A DNA stretch of 64,000 nucleotides from Parvularcula sp. (GTDB lineage Bacteria; Pseudomonadota; Alphaproteobacteria; Caulobacterales; Parvularculaceae), in NCBI GenBank assembly GCA_002704915.1, contig PAIP01000062.1, positions 1-64,000 on the forward strand. The letters run 5' to 3'. Shown one piece after another: positions 9,422 through 18,539 of the stretch. The translations under genes were made by a program, and so were the position numbers. Under the pieces are notes generated by a model, which saw only the letters and a list, made by a program, of their open reading frames with translations, was not told where the DNA came from and ran no database searches. Position 1 is the first letter of the stretch. The number at the start of each line of letters is the position of its first letter.

Positions 9422-10378
9422 ATGGCCCGCTCGCCGCTTGATGTCATCATTCTCAATTACGGCACGCCCGACCTTGCCCTTGGGAGCGCGCAAAGCGTCC
9501 TGCCTGAAATCGAAAAAATCGGCGGACGGCTGATCCTCGTAGACAATGCATCGCCGGACGATTCCGCAGCGAAGCTGACGGCCTGGCGCAATGAACATCC
9601 CAATGCGCCGGTGGAGGTGATCGTCTCGCCGGTCAATGGCGGTTTCGCCGCCGGAAACAATCTCGGGATCAAGGCGGGCGAGGCCGACTTCTATGTTCTT
9701 CTGAACTCCGACACGCTGGTTGAGCCCGGAGCCTTATCTGCGCTGCTCGCCGCTATGAAAGAGCGGCCCAAGCTCGGCCTCGCCGGGCCTTTGATCCTCG
9801 ACGAAAATGGCGCGCCCGCCGTGAGCCGCTTCCGCAAGCGGACGCCTTTCAGCGAGTTCGTGGAGGCGACGGGACTCGATTTCTTCTACAGCCGGTTCCG
9901 CGAACATGTGGTTCCCATTTTTGAAGACGAGGCGGACGCGCCTGACTGGATCAGCTTCGCCTGCGTCATGATCCGCCGCCAAGTGATCGACGACGTCGGA
10001 CTCCTCGACGAAAACTATTTCATGTATTTCGAAGACAGCGCCTATTGCCTGAAAGCCGCTGAAAAAGGATGGCGCGGCGCACGCATCGATGAGGCGCGGG
10101 TCAGACATTTCGAAGCGAAGTCGTCAGGCGTCGAGGACGCGGCGGCGACCCACAGGCGCCTGCCGCGCTATTACTACGCGGCGCGCGCGCGTTATTTTCT
10201 CGACCATTTCGGACGCGCCGGGCTCCTCGCCGCCAATCTTTTCTGGCTCCTCGGCCGGGCGGTTAATTACGCGCGCCTGTTGACGCTCAAAGCGCCGAAG
10301 AAAACGGCGAAAAACCGCGCCCTCGACATCTGGACCGGCCCCGACGCCACCCCGCCCGACATGGTGAACAGGCCGTAA
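9422..10378 (+). CDS. Glycosyltransferase family 2 (WbbL/rhamnosyltransferase-like)
   Basis: The product is 318 residues. The GT-A fold is visible from residue 6: VIILNYGTPD, then ILVDNASPDDS, GGFAAGNNLGI and a DxD-type VLLNSDTLVEPGAL near residue 96. A later WISFACVMIRRQVIDDVGLLDENYFMYFEDSAYCLKA block (abbreviated by its ends W-S-F and ED) is characteristic of the WbbL-like rhamnosyltransferase subgroup. It likely builds O-antigen or another surface glycan at the cytoplasmic face. It diverges from the rimP operon and opens the accessory block inserted between rimP and trmB. Confidence 0.85.
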   Translation: MARSPLDVIILNYGTPDLALGSAQSVLPEIEKIGGRLILVDNASPDDSAAKLTAWRNEHPNAPVEVIVSPVNGGFAAGNNLGIKAGEADFYVLLNSDTLVEPGALSALLAAMKERPKLGLAGPLILDENGAPAVSRFRKRTPFSEFVEATGLDFFYSRFREHVVPIFEDEADAPDWISFACVMIRRQVIDDVGLLDENYFMYFEDSAYCLKAAEKGWRGARIDEARVRHFEAKSSGVEDAAATHRRLPRYYYAARARYFLDHFGRAGLLAANLFWLLGRAVNYARLLTLKAPKKTAKNRALDIWTGPDATPPDMVNRP

Positions 10379-10435
10379 AAAAACAGGCGCCGTTCTTGAA
10401 TGCATCTCCCGGGAATCGGGAGTTGCAGACGGGCC

Positions 10436-11125
10436 ATGAATAACAGGCTGAAAAAACGGGGCGTTTTGGCGTTGATCATCTATTTCCTGATGATCACGGC
10501 GGTATCGATGCCTGTCGCCTTCTACACGGGCAAGGCGCGGGGCGCGGAGAAAGCCCGTCTCGGAGATGAGGCCGGCGCAAGCCTGTCGCAAAATGAGACA
10601 GACGCAATGAGGCTGGCTCTTCCCATTTCCCTGGCTATGGCGCCAGGATCGACGTCAAGGACTGCGGACGCAGGATCGGACGCATCGGCCCAACCTTCGG
10701 CCATAGGTTTTAGTCCGCGCGACCCATCCCTGAAGCCCGCCGCCTTGCGTGACGCGGTAATGCGCGCCATCGCCGACGGGCCGTCTGCACCTGGCGGCAA
10801 CGCAAACAATCCGGGACAAACGGCGTCGCCTTTCAGCCTCGCCATGGCGCCCGATATCTCCGGCGGCCTCGTTCAAGGCGGCGCGGCGAATATGCCGGGG
10901 GGATATCCGGGAGCGATCATTCCGGGCTTTCTTGCAGCGTCCCGCCAACCGCCATCGCAAAATCCGGAACCGCCAATTCCCGGTACAGACGGGCCAGAAG
11001 ACCCCGGAACACTGCCGCCCGAGATGACGCCGCCGGTGGTCGTCACGCCTGTTCCCGCCGCCCTGCCCCTGATCCTCACAGGGTTTGCGGGGCTGCTCGC
11101 CGCCGCAAAGCGGGACCGGGCCTGA
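10436..11125 (+). CDS. Secreted protein with PEP-CTERM/VPxxA-CTERM-like sorting tail
   Basis: The product is 229 residues from the ATG at 10436; a start at 10400 adds 12 residues. A single N-terminal hydrophobic segment (residues about 9-29, VLALIIYFLMITAVSMPVAF) is followed by a low-complexity Ala/Pro/Gly/Ser-rich body. The C-terminus has PVPAALPLILTGFAGLLAAA followed by KRDRA, that is, a VPxA motif, a hydrophobic helix and a basic end. This is the layout of exosortase-sorted PEP-CTERM or VPLPA-CTERM proteins. The processing enzyme is not in this window. The nearby GT2 gene fits the usual link with exopolysaccharide genes. No enzymatic domain is seen. Confidence 0.65.
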   Translation: MNNRLKKRGVLALIIYFLMITAVSMPVAFYTGKARGAEKARLGDEAGASLSQNETDAMRLALPISLAMAPGSTSRTADAGSDASAQPSAIGFSPRDPSLKPAALRDAVMRAIADGPSAPGGNANNPGQTASPFSLAMAPDISGGLVQGGAANMPGGYPGAIIPGFLAASRQPPSQNPEPPIPGTDGPEDPGTLPPEMTPPVVVTPVPAALPLILTGFAGLLAAAKRDRA

Positions 11126-11213
11126 AATTCCTCCAAATTCCAAAGCCTTTCCTTCCTATGGATTTTCCGCGCCTGATCGGCCAAGATTAAGCGGGGTTCA
11201 GAGGGGATAAGAC

Positions 11214-11708
11214 GTGGGACGGTTTCTGGCTTTATTACTCGGCATCGCCGGCGCGCTTTTGGGCAGCCAGGCGCCAGGCTTTACGCTGCAATATATGCAG
11301 AATTTGCAGGGGCGCATCGACGAGCTTGCCCCCATTGTCGAGGAATTCGACGCCAATATCGCGCAATATGGCTATGACCGCGAGCGAGCGCTCATAGAAT
11401 GCCAGTCCGCCGAAGGCCTGCTGGACGCTCTATGCACGGCCTATGTCTCTGCGGTGGAGCGCTATGAAATGCTGACCGCCCATATGGCCGAACTAGAAGC
11501 GGCGAGCGATCTCGTACGCCCGCTTGTGCTCGCCAAGACCCAGATCGAAGACATTACGCTTTCCGTCTACGAACAATTCCAGCCGGCCGTGCCGGCGACA
11601 ATCGACGGTCTTGCTTATGCCGGCGGCGGCTTTGCGGTCTTGTGGGGCGGCGCCAGCTTTCTCTTCGGGCTTCTCGGCGCCATGACCGGCGGACGGCGAT
11701 ACGCATAA
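11214..11708 (+). CDS. DUF2937-family membrane protein
   Basis: The frame starts at a GTG (11214) with GGGG about 12 bases upstream and encodes 164 residues. An N-terminal hydrophobic stretch (FLALLLGIAGALLGSQAPGF) is followed by QYMQNLQGRIDELAPIVEEFD, the segment typical of DUF2937. A helical, partly charged middle precedes a C-terminal membrane segment (residues about 135-155, GGFAVLWGGASFLFGLLGAM). The topology suggests a two-pass inner-membrane protein with a periplasmic helical loop. The function is unknown. It shares the plus strand with the PEP-CTERM-like gene and converges on the oxygenase gene. Confidence 0.7.
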   Translation: MGRFLALLLGIAGALLGSQAPGFTLQYMQNLQGRIDELAPIVEEFDANIAQYGYDRERALIECQSAEGLLDALCTAYVSAVERYEMLTAHMAELEAASDLVRPLVLAKTQIEDITLSVYEQFQPAVPATIDGLAYAGGGFAVLWGGASFLFGLLGAMTGGRRYA

Positions 11709-11721
11709 CGCGTTTCCGTCC

Positions 11722-12525
11722 CTAATTGCGGCGGCTTTCGATCCAGTTGGTGATAATCGGCGGCGTCAGGCGTTTGACGAAGCGCTTGGCCTTGTCCTTG
11801 GCGCTCGCCTCCCCCGGCCGATACTGAAACTGCGTCATGTGAGCGTCCGACACTTCGCCTTTGGGCCGGCCGTTGGTGTAATAATACATGGCGATGGAAC
11901 GGCGGATGCGCCCATCCGGGGCTGTCACCGGCTGCGGATTGCCATGAAAGCTCTTATCGGTCGTGTTGAAAATCACGCAACGATTGAACAGCGGCGCGTA
12001 GCGCTTGACGCAATGGGTCATCGACGTGTCCCAGAGTTCCAGATTGCCTCCCCAATCCTCTTCCCAGTCCTTGTTGAGATAGAGGAGGAGATTGATGCGC
12101 CGGTCGAGGCGCATGTGCTTTTGAAAATTGAAATCGGCATGCACGCCGAGAAACCCGCCCTGGCGTAATTGGTGGAGACCGCCGCCTGCGAGAAACGGAT
12201 CGGGTACGAGACCCTCAATGCCGGTCAGCTTTTCGAGGAACATGATCACTTCCTGACCGTTCAGGAACTGGATAAGCGCCCGCGTCTTGGGGCCCATCTC
12301 TCGCGTGGAGTTCAATGCTGATTTTTTCTGATAGCGGTCCTCCATATCGGACCAACCGCCAATATCGGCTGCCTCCGCCTCGGCGAGAACGCCTTCGAGG
12401 ACAGCGGGATGAACGAAATCGTCGATCTTGGTGTGCGGGAAAGGATCAGCGCCGTAATAAGCTTCGCGGTTCGCCGCCGCGAAGGCGTCGAGCCGATCGA
12501 GATCTGCTTCCATGTCATTGTTCAT
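11722..12525 (-). CDS. 2OG-Fe(II) oxygenase, prolyl-4-hydroxylase-like
   Basis: The 267-residue product has the double-stranded beta-helix metal site of 2-oxoglutarate dioxygenases. H and D occur in LGVHADFNFQ (near residue 133), the second His lies in DKSFHGNPQPV, and an Arg in RIRRSIAMYYY would bind 2-oxoglutarate. The N-terminal PFPHTKIDDFVHP segment is the usual entry strand of the SM-20/P4H-like group. The substrate may be a protein side chain or a surface molecule. The gene stops 13 bases from the convergent DUF2937 gene and is upstream of no obvious operon partner except ttcA, which lies before it on the same strand. Confidence 0.82.
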   Translation of the reverse strand: MNNDMEADLDRLDAFAAANREAYYGADPFPHTKIDDFVHPAVLEGVLAEAEAADIGGWSDMEDRYQKKSALNSTREMGPKTRALIQFLNGQEVIMFLEKLTGIEGLVPDPFLAGGGLHQLRQGGFLGVHADFNFQKHMRLDRRINLLLYLNKDWEEDWGGNLELWDTSMTHCVKRYAPLFNRCVIFNTTDKSFHGNPQPVTAPDGRIRRSIAMYYYTNGRPKGEVSDAHMTQFQYRPGEASAKDKAKRFVKRLTPPIITNWIESRRN

Positions 12526-12597
12526 CTTGAAACATCCCTGTTGGGCCGAGGCGACGCGCCAGCGCCTGCTCCCGGCAAGTATCGTGCTGCCCGGCGG

Positions 12598-13473
12598 TTA
12601 TTCCTCGTTCCGTTCCAGCCCGGCGAAATCCCAGACTTTTTCATCGGCAAGATGCGAAAGCCGCACATTCTGAAGCGCGCGGAACATCACCTCGCGCCGG
12701 CCCGGCCGCCGGCGCTCCCATTCGTCGAGCATCTGTTTCATCGCTTCGCGCTGCAACCCCTCCTGAGATCCGCAGAGATTGCAGGGAATGATCGGAAACT
12801 GCATCGCGGCGGCGAATTTGGCGATGTCGTTCTCCGCGCAAAGGATGAGCGGGCGCAATACGTAAAGGTCGCCCTCATCGTTAATCAAGCGCGGCGGCAT
12901 CGCCGCCATGCGGCCCCCGTGGAACAGATTCATCATGAATGTTTCAAGCGCGTCGTCGCGATGATGGCCAAGCACAATCGCATCGCAGCTTTCCTCACGC
13001 GCCACACGATAAAGTATGCCGCGCCTCAAACGCGAACATAAAGAACAATAAGTTTTGGTCTCCGGCAGCTTGTCCGTGACGATGGAATAGGTGTCTTCCG
13101 TGACGATGCGATAGTCGACGCCGAGGCCTTTAAGATAGTCAGGCAAAACGTGTTTCGGAAAGCCGGGCTGGCCCTGGTCGAGATTACAGGCGATGAGATC
13201 GGCCTTTAACGCGCCCTGCCATTTAAGATCGAGAAGCGCGGCGAGTAATGTATAGCTGTCCTTGCCCCCCGAGAGGCAAACCAGCCATTTCTGCGGGGCC
13301 CCGTCGGATCGTGCAGCGTCCATGCCGAATCGGCGGATCGCCTCCTGCGTTTGACGAAGAAGACGCTTGCGCAGTTTCTTGAAGGCGACCGAGGCCGGCG
13401 CATGGGCGTAAGCGCCGGGCAACATCCCAGCGCCGCTATCTTTTTCATCCTCGAAAACGGGGCCGTCGGCCAT
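12598..13473 (-). CDS. ttcA: tRNA 2-thiocytidine biosynthesis protein TtcA
   Basis: TtcA thiolates C32 in certain tRNAs using an Fe-S cluster. The 291-residue product has the PP-loop ATP-binding motif CLSGGKDS (residues 66-73), a [10 protein letters not shown] motif around residue 152, and a second CNLCG near residue 237. These Cys residues hold the cluster. The N-terminal extension of about 25 residues before the core is loosely conserved, so the start could be internal. It lies within the accessory block between rimP and trmB, downstream of a PilZ gene. Confidence 0.93.
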   Translation of the reverse strand: MADGPVFEDEKDSGAGMLPGAYAHAPASVAFKKLRKRLLRQTQEAIRRFGMDAARSDGAPQKWLVCLSGGKDSYTLLAALLDLKWQGALKADLIACNLDQGQPGFPKHVLPDYLKGLGVDYRIVTEDTYSIVTDKLPETKTYCSLCSRLRRGILYRVAREESCDAIVLGHHRDDALETFMMNLFHGGRMAAMPPRLINDEGDLYVLRPLILCAENDIAKFAAAMQFPIIPCNLCGSQEGLQREAMKQMLDEWERRRPGRREVMFRALQNVRLSHLADEKVWDFAGLERNEE

Positions 13474-13527
13474 ACAAACGCATTCCTTTTTGAACGCGTT
13501 TCAAAAAACACGAAGCCATCAGGCTTG

Positions 13528-13923
13528 TCACGATGAAAAATCGGCCTTTTCGCTTGCAGTAGTGTCGCCCTCGCCTTCCGTGCCGAAAATCGCCGCCAGC
13601 GTCTTGTCGATCTGGCGCTTCCTGGCCTCATCCACGTCGAACCGCGCGGCATAGCAAGTCCCGCCAAACCGACGCAGAATGGTGCCCGGCAAGATGCCGA
13701 CGCCGCGGAGGTTAAATTCGTACTTCGCCCCGATCTTGAGCGGCATAAAAGCCCTGAAAGCGACGCCGCCGCGCGAGACGTTGATCATGGCGCCGTACGA
13801 ATGGCGCTCGAGCCCGCGAACGATGTCGATAGGCGCGGCATAGTCGAAACGGAAACTTTTGCGATTTGGCGCTACGCTCATTTCTTCTTTTTCAGTCATT
13901 GCGTCTATTCCCTGCTGCGCCAT
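13528..13923 (-). CDS. PilZ-domain c-di-GMP-binding protein (copy 1)
   Basis: This is a 131-residue stand-alone PilZ protein. The first ligand motif is RKSFR (an RxxxR) near residue 22, and the second is NVSRGG (N-x-S-x-x-G) about 27 residues later. Both motifs needed for c-di-GMP binding are intact. It shares its domain plan, and stretches such as ERHSYG, GVG and KRQID near the C-terminus, with the next PilZ gene at 14132-14494, so the two are tandem paralogues. The start could also be the internal Met at residue 9. The role is presumably as a c-di-GMP effector in motility or polysaccharide control; no output domain is attached. Confidence 0.85.
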   Translation of the reverse strand: MAQQGIDAMTEKEEMSVAPNRKSFRFDYAAPIDIVRGLERHSYGAMINVSRGGVAFRAFMPLKIGAKYEFNLRGVGILPGTILRRFGGTCYAARFDVDEARKRQIDKTLAAIFGTEGEGDTTASEKADFSS

Positions 13924-14046
13924 TATTTAGATCAAACAGGAAAATTCTGCGGTAAGGGCCACGAGTCATTTAAATACATTTTTCGTTGTTTTTTTCTTAT
14001 CTCTAAAATGCGTTCTGAATTTTAAGGCATTCACGGTGGCAGACAA

Positions 14047-14076
14047 AAAAGCCGCAGGAGCGAGGCCGCGGCTTTT
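14047..14076 (-). terminator. Bidirectional-looking rho-independent terminator
   Basis: The inverted repeat AAAAGCCGC / GCGGCTTTT (14047-14055 and 14068-14076) has A and T tracts on its two sides. It lies about 55 bases after the stop of the second PilZ gene, so it most likely ends that minus-strand transcript, leaving copy 1 with its own promoter in the AT-rich stretch 13924-14046. Confidence 0.7.
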
Positions 14077-14131
14077 GCGAGTCACGTTGCGTTGGCGGAG
14101 CGCGGTTTTACAGGCACTCTTGTTTTATCGA

Positions 14132-14494
14132 TCAAAAGGCGCGGATTCGCGGGCGGGCGGGAGTCATGTTGGAGACGTCCATGTCCCCGTCCATCATGGC
14201 CATGAGAATGCGATCGATCTGACGTTTTTCCGCTTCGCCCGTTTCAAACCGCAGACCATAGCTGCGGCCGTCAAAACGGCGCACGACGACGCCGTTCCAT
14301 GTGCCGACGCCGCGGATGTGAAACTTGTATTTTCGGCCCAAATCGAGAGGAGAAAGAGAGCGAATCGCTGCGCCGTCCCTGGAAAGGTTTAATAGCGTGC
14401 CAAAGGCGTGGCGCTCCACACCATCCATGACATCAACCGAAGCTGTCAGCGCAAAGCGAAAACTCTTCCGGTTGTCTGCAGAATTGCCGGTCAT
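14132..14494 (-). CDS. PilZ-domain c-di-GMP-binding protein (copy 2)
   Basis: This 120-residue PilZ protein starts at the ATG at 14494. The frame is open much further upstream (to 15043), but that part is the shadow of the esterase gene. The motifs RKSFR (near residue 9) and NLSRDG (27 residues later) are both present, so c-di-GMP binding is expected. A C-terminal helix (AEKRQIDRILMAMMDG) matches copy 1. The short, domain-only form means it acts by binding a partner. A terminator follows it at 14047-14076. Confidence 0.85.
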   Translation of the reverse strand: MTGNSADNRKSFRFALTASVDVMDGVERHAFGTLLNLSRDGAAIRSLSPLDLGRKYKFHIRGVGTWNGVVVRRFDGRSYGLRFETGEAEKRQIDRILMAMMDGDMDVSNMTPARPRIRAF

Positions 14495-14621
14495 CTCCCG
14501 TCGCCTCTCAGCAAGCCTCCCCATGGGAGCGCAGTCTGCGCGACAAGTGTGAAAAACATCGTCAACGCGCATATAAGTTTTAAAGTTTTTCAGCAAACAA
14601 TTGTTAGTAAAAATGACGCCG

Positions 14622-15914
14622 CTAGTTTCCGGCATGGGCGTCGAGAAAATCCAGGAAGGCAGGCCAATCCTCTTTAACGACGCCATGCGTGCCGGGCCGC
14701 AGCCAGAACGCGATGTCCGCCTCCGGGCGCCATTGATCGAGGCGTTGCTGCGACAAACCGCCAGAGCCCAACAACTCATAAACCGGATCGGCGCCCTGGG
14801 CCGCGCGAAAGGCGCCGTTCGGATCGGACCATACGTCTCGGCGCGCATTGCCGAGAAGGGCCGGTCGCGGCGCGATAAGCGCCAACAGCATATGCTGGTC
14901 AACACACATTTCTTCCTCACGTCCGGCGTAAGCCTCGTAATTCTGCGCAAACCAGTGCGGATAGGCGCTGGTAATGGCGCCGACGCTTTCGCCTTTTTTG
15001 TCGCGGTTAAGCGAAGCGCCGCCGGTCCCCGATTGATGCGCAATGACCGCGTCTATGCGGGCGTCCCAGGCCGCGGCCACGAGCGCAGCCTTGCCGTAGC
15101 GCGAATGCCCCCAGACAATGAGACCGTCTCGATCAATGCGCGGATCTTGGTCTAGCGCGTCAACTGCTCTCGAAAAAAGCCAGCCCCAGGCGGCGACCGC
15201 GCCCCAGCGCGTGCGATCGTCAACATGGCCTTGAGACAGGCGCTTCAGTTCCGCAAGCCCTTCCTTGCGCCGGTCCGGAACGGATTGCGGATAAAGAACG
15301 GCGACGCCATAGCCACGCTGTAAAATCATCTCGAATGGCGGCGTGCATATATAGCGCCCGAACACATAGGTCATGACGCCGCCAAGCAGGCCGCCCATCT
15401 CCCCCGCATCCTCAGGACGCCATATGGCGGGATCGGGCGCCACCTCCCATGAAGGGCAAAATGTCTCCATGATGATGATGGGAACGGGTTCTTCCTTCTC
15501 CGCCGGCAAAACCACTTCCAGCAAAAATCCATCGAGCCCCGGAAACGGTCTGGCTTCGACCGTTTCGCCGTTAAAAGAGGCGGTTGCGGTCAAGGTCCAT
15601 TCTTCAAGCACGCCGGCCCCGCCAAAGGCCTCATCATTGAGCCTGCGTTTATCAAGGATGCGCGTCGAAGACTTGTCCGGAAATGTTCCGTAGACCTCTT
15701 TTTCAAGGACGGCGCGCAGCAATGGCGCGCGCTCCGCCGTCCAGTCTTCAGGCGACGTCACCGGGTCCTCGTCGGCAAAGACGCCAAGCACATCGGGTCT
15801 TGCAGTCGGGCCGGAAGGTTTGATATCCGCCCAGGCGAGCGTCAGTTTTGCACAGCCTGCCGTGAGGATGATCGCCGCAAGCAGCAGAAACAATCGGGGA
15901 AACTGTCGTGTCAT
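14622..15914 (-). CDS. Lipoprotein glucuronoyl-esterase-like (CE15-type) hydrolase
   Basis: This is a 430-residue alpha/beta hydrolase. The N-terminus is a lipoprotein signal (LLLAAIILTAGC, lipobox ending at Cys 20), so the enzyme is probably anchored in the envelope. The nucleophile elbow is GHSRYG near residue 270. The neighbouring HQSGTGGASL and DQHMLLALIAPRPAL blocks and a late HGV match the order seen in CE15 glucuronoyl esterases and related acetylxylan-esterase-like proteins. CE15 enzymes cleave esters of glucuronic acid in plant-type polymers; the real substrate here is unknown. No carbohydrate-utilisation cluster surrounds it. Confidence 0.72.
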   Translation of the reverse strand: MTRQFPRLFLLLAAIILTAGCAKLTLAWADIKPSGPTARPDVLGVFADEDPVTSPEDWTAERAPLLRAVLEKEVYGTFPDKSSTRILDKRRLNDEAFGGAGVLEEWTLTATASFNGETVEARPFPGLDGFLLEVVLPAEKEEPVPIIIMETFCPSWEVAPDPAIWRPEDAGEMGGLLGGVMTYVFGRYICTPPFEMILQRGYGVAVLYPQSVPDRRKEGLAELKRLSQGHVDDRTRWGAVAAWGWLFSRAVDALDQDPRIDRDGLIVWGHSRYGKAALVAAAWDARIDAVIAHQSGTGGASLNRDKKGESVGAITSAYPHWFAQNYEAYAGREEEMCVDQHMLLALIAPRPALLGNARRDVWSDPNGAFRAAQGADPVYELLGSGGLSQQRLDQWRPEADIAFWLRPGTHGVVKEDWPAFLDFLDAHAGN

Positions 15915-15971
15915 CGCGCTATTTGCCGGCGCGCCGAGCGCCGGGGCAAGTCAAAATCCGGCAAGCGCCGC

Positions 15972-16652
15972 CTATTTGCGACGAAAGACGAGATAGGAGG
16001 GCGTGCGCCCTTCACGCAGGGACTTCGCCTCATACCGCGTCTGCGGCCAGTCTTCGGGCCGGTCTTTCCAGTCAGCCGCTCGCTCGGCCGTCCATTCAAA
16101 AGCATCTGCGTTTTGTGCATGCATCAGGGTCCAGCGGATATAATCACGAATGTCGGACGCAACCCGAAGCTCCCCGCCGGATTTCAACAGCCGCGTGGCT
16201 TCGTGGAAAAACCAGGGCGAAATCATCCGGCGCTTGTGATGGCGTTTCTTTGGCCAGGGATCGGGATGCAGGACATAAATCCGCGCAAGACAGGCGTCCG
16301 GCAAGGCTTCGAGCAGAGGCCGGGCGTCGCCATGGTGAACGCGCACATTGTCGAGGTCTTCATCATCGATCAGCCCGAGCAGTTTGCCGACGCCGTTGAC
16401 GAAGGGCTCCGCGCCGATGAAGCCGGCTTTTGGTTGATGCGCCGCCTGCCAGGCGAGGTGCTCCCCGCCGCCAAAGCCCACCTCGAGATGGATCTCCTCA
16501 GCTTGCGGAAAAAGCGCTGCAGGATCGATAGGACCGTCCACAGGCACGGCAATCCGCGGCAACAACGTCTCCATGAGCCGCGCCTGGCGCGGCTTCAGAG
16601 GCTTGTCCTGCTGGCGGCCGTAAAGGCGTGGAATGTATTTTTCGTCGGCCAT
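15972..16652 (-). CDS. trmB: tRNA (guanine-N7-)-methyltransferase TrmB
   Basis: TrmB forms m7G46 in tRNA using SAM. The 226-residue product shows the SAM site IHLEVGFGGGEHLAWQA near residue 55, GAEPFVNGVGKLLGLI, and the family signature VLHPDPWPKKRHHKRR. The end has TRYEAKSLREGR, the typical TxYExK motif. In related genomes trmB lies next to metK and rimP; here it keeps its place after metK but is separated from rimP by about 6.7 kb of accessory genes. Confidence 0.95.
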   Translation of the reverse strand: MADEKYIPRLYGRQQDKPLKPRQARLMETLLPRIAVPVDGPIDPAALFPQAEEIHLEVGFGGGEHLAWQAAHQPKAGFIGAEPFVNGVGKLLGLIDDEDLDNVRVHHGDARPLLEALPDACLARIYVLHPDPWPKKRHHKRRMISPWFFHEATRLLKSGGELRVASDIRDYIRWTLMHAQNADAFEWTAERAADWKDRPEDWPQTRYEAKSLREGRTPSYLVFRRK

Positions 16653-16706
16653 AGCGCGGGTGACTAGCGTTCCGCCGCCGCACCCTCAAGCCTTGCCCAA
16701 AAAAGA

Positions 16707-17207
16707 TTAGTCGCCCGCCTGCCGTGCAAACCGGTTTTGATTAAACTGGCGCCATTCGTCGCCGGTTCTGATCCAGTCGGTGACTTCGATCTCACCGGAC
16801 GGCAGCAGTTCATACCGGGTTCGGCCCTGTTTTGCGCCTTCGACGCCCCAATGGGCGATCAGCGCATCGCCGTCGCGCTCTGCGCGGATCGGATGGAGGT
16901 CGCCGGAATTGTCGGCCCAGTAGGCGGAAAGCTCGGCGCCTTCGCCAAGCTGGTAATGGGCGACGCCTTCAAAAGTGAACGCGGCGCCGTCATCGCGGGT
17001 CACCGCTACGCTGTAGTCCAGACGGAAGAATTTTCCATTGAGCGCCGGCGCCCAGCGCATGACGCTGTGCGCCGCGCCGCCGAAAGCCGGCCCGTCCGAT
17101 GTCCAGCGTCCTTCTAACTGCTGAAGCAGGACAGACGCATCCGCGCTGCGCGCCGGCGACATCGCCACAAAAATCACGCTCAAGAAAATGATGACGATCC
17201 GGACCAT
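16707..17207 (-). CDS. Secreted calycin-like protein (DUF1579-like), function unknown
   Basis: The product is 166 residues. A signal peptide is visible (VIIFLSVIFVAMSPARSADA, cleavage near residue 23). The mature part opens with LLQQLEGRWTSDGP and continues as alternating strands (KFFRLDYSVAV, GVAHYQLGEGAELSAYW, RTRYELLPSGEIEVTDWI). The GxW near the start followed by a beta-rich body resembles small calycin/DUF1579-type barrels that bind a hydrophobic ligand. I do not recognise a precise family. It sits between metK and trmB, with the metK terminator just upstream, so it likely has its own promoter. Confidence 0.6.
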   Translation of the reverse strand: MVRIVIIFLSVIFVAMSPARSADASVLLQQLEGRWTSDGPAFGGAAHSVMRWAPALNGKFFRLDYSVAVTRDDGAAFTFEGVAHYQLGEGAELSAYWADNSGDLHPIRAERDGDALIAHWGVEGAKQGRTRYELLPSGEIEVTDWIRTGDEWRQFNQNRFARQAGD

Positions 17208-17246
17208 TCGCGCCTCCTCAATCCTAACTCGTCATCCAAGACGCAA

Positions 17247-17281
17247 AACGGCGCCCCGGATCGACAAATCGAGGCGCCGTT
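17247..17281 (-). terminator. Rho-independent terminator after metK
   Basis: Inverted repeat AACGGCGCC / GGCGCCGTT with a 17-base loop and, on the minus strand, a final TTTT. It lies 26 bases after the metK stop and before the next minus-strand gene. Confidence 0.75.
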
Positions 17282-17306
17282 GTGCAAAATTTTGAGCGCG
17301 CCCGTG

Positions 17307-18527
17307 CTAAAGCGCTTTTTTGAGCGCATCCACAAGGTCGGTCTTCTCCCAGGAGAAGCCGCCCTCTGCATCAGGCTCGCGGCCGAAATGGCCGTAAGCG
17401 GCGGTGCGTGCATAGACCGGCTTGTTGAGATCGAGCGTGCGGCGAATGCCGGAGGGCGACAGGTCCATGACCTCGCCCAGCGCGCGCTCAAGCGCTTCTT
17501 CGTCCACATTGCCGGTGCCGTGCAAGTCGACATAGATCGACAGCGGCTGCGCCACGCCAATCGCATAGGAAAGCTGGATGGTGCAGCGGTCGGCGAGATC
17601 CGCTGCCACCACGTTTTTCGCAAGATAACGCGAGGCGTAAGCCGCAGAGCGGTCGACCTTCGTTGTGTCCTTGCCGGAGAAGGCGCCGCCGCCATGGGGC
17701 GCTGCGCCGCCATAAGTGTCGACAATGATCTTGCGGCCGGTGAGGCCCGCGTCGCCGTCGGGGCCGCCAATGACGAATTTGCCGGTGGGGTTCACATGCC
17801 AGGCGCAATCCGCAGCGATCGGAAGCTCGCCAATGGACTTGCGGATATAGGGCTCGACCACCTCGCGCACCTTCTTCGAATCCCATGAGGGGTCGAGATG
17901 CTGGGTCGACAGCACGATTGAAATCACTTCCACCGCTTCGCCATTACGGTAGCGCACGGTCACCTGGCTCTTGGCGTCTGGACCGAGGCGGCCGGCGTCG
18001 CCGTCGCCCGCATGGCGCGCCTTGGCGAGATCTTCGAGAATCTTGTGACTGTAATAGATCGGCGCCGGCATCAGCGTCGGCGTTTCGCGGCAGGCATAGC
18101 CGAACATGATGCCCTGGTCGCCCGCGCCTTCTGCATTGGCGTCGGCGGCCTTGTCGACGCCCTGAGCAATATCGGCCGACTGACCGTGCAGCAGAACGTC
18201 AATATCGGCGGTCTCCCAGTGGAAGCCGTCCTGTTCGTAGCCAATCGCCTTGATGGCGTCGCGCGCGATTTTCTCGAAGGGTTCAGCGGTGACGCCGCCC
18301 TTGCCGTCCATCAGATGCTCGGGCGCGCGAACCTCGCCGGCAATGACGACTTTATTGGTGGTGGTCAGCGTTTCCGCGGCGACGCGCACGTCCCACGGGT
18401 TCATTTCGCCGTTTTGCGCCTCACGGTAGATCAGATCGACGATTTCGTCCGAAATACGGTCGCAAACCTTGTCCGGATGGCCTTCGGAAACGCTTTCACT
18501 GGTGAAAAGATAAGACTGACGAGCCAT
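17307..18527 (-). CDS. metK: S-adenosylmethionine synthetase
   Basis: MetK makes SAM from methionine and ATP in the cytoplasm. The start at 18527 begins [20 protein letters not shown], the normal N-terminus, and gives 406 residues; the GTG at 18545 adds six residues that overlap a hairpin and is rejected. Motifs seen are [12 protein letters not shown]-type (here [12 protein letters not shown]), and [19 protein letters not shown] with the catalytic Lys/Asp region. It is slightly longer than the E. coli enzyme, as is usual in alphaproteobacteria. It has its own promoter and a hairpin-containing leader, and is followed by a terminator. Confidence 0.97.
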   Translation of the reverse strand: MARQSYLFTSESVSEGHPDKVCDRISDEIVDLIYREAQNGEMNPWDVRVAAETLTTTNKVVIAGEVRAPEHLMDGKGGVTAEPFEKIARDAIKAIGYEQDGFHWETADIDVLLHGQSADIAQGVDKAADANAEGAGDQGIMFGYACRETPTLMPAPIYYSHKILEDLAKARHAGDGDAGRLGPDAKSQVTVRYRNGEAVEVISIVLSTQHLDPSWDSKKVREVVEPYIRKSIGELPIAADCAWHVNPTGKFVIGGPDGDAGLTGRKIIVDTYGGAAPHGGGAFSGKDTTKVDRSAAYASRYLAKNVVAADLADRCTIQLSYAIGVAQPLSIYVDLHGTGNVDEEALERALGEVMDLSPSGIRRTLDLNKPVYARTAAYGHFGREPDAEGGFSWEKTDLVDALKKAL

Positions 18528-18539
18528 AGAATTGCTGGA

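Noticed and set aside
14495-15043. N-terminal extension of the second PilZ gene to 303 residues
   Set aside because: This part overlaps the esterase gene in another frame on the same strand and has no PilZ or other domain; the ATG at 14494 begins exactly at the PilZ module.
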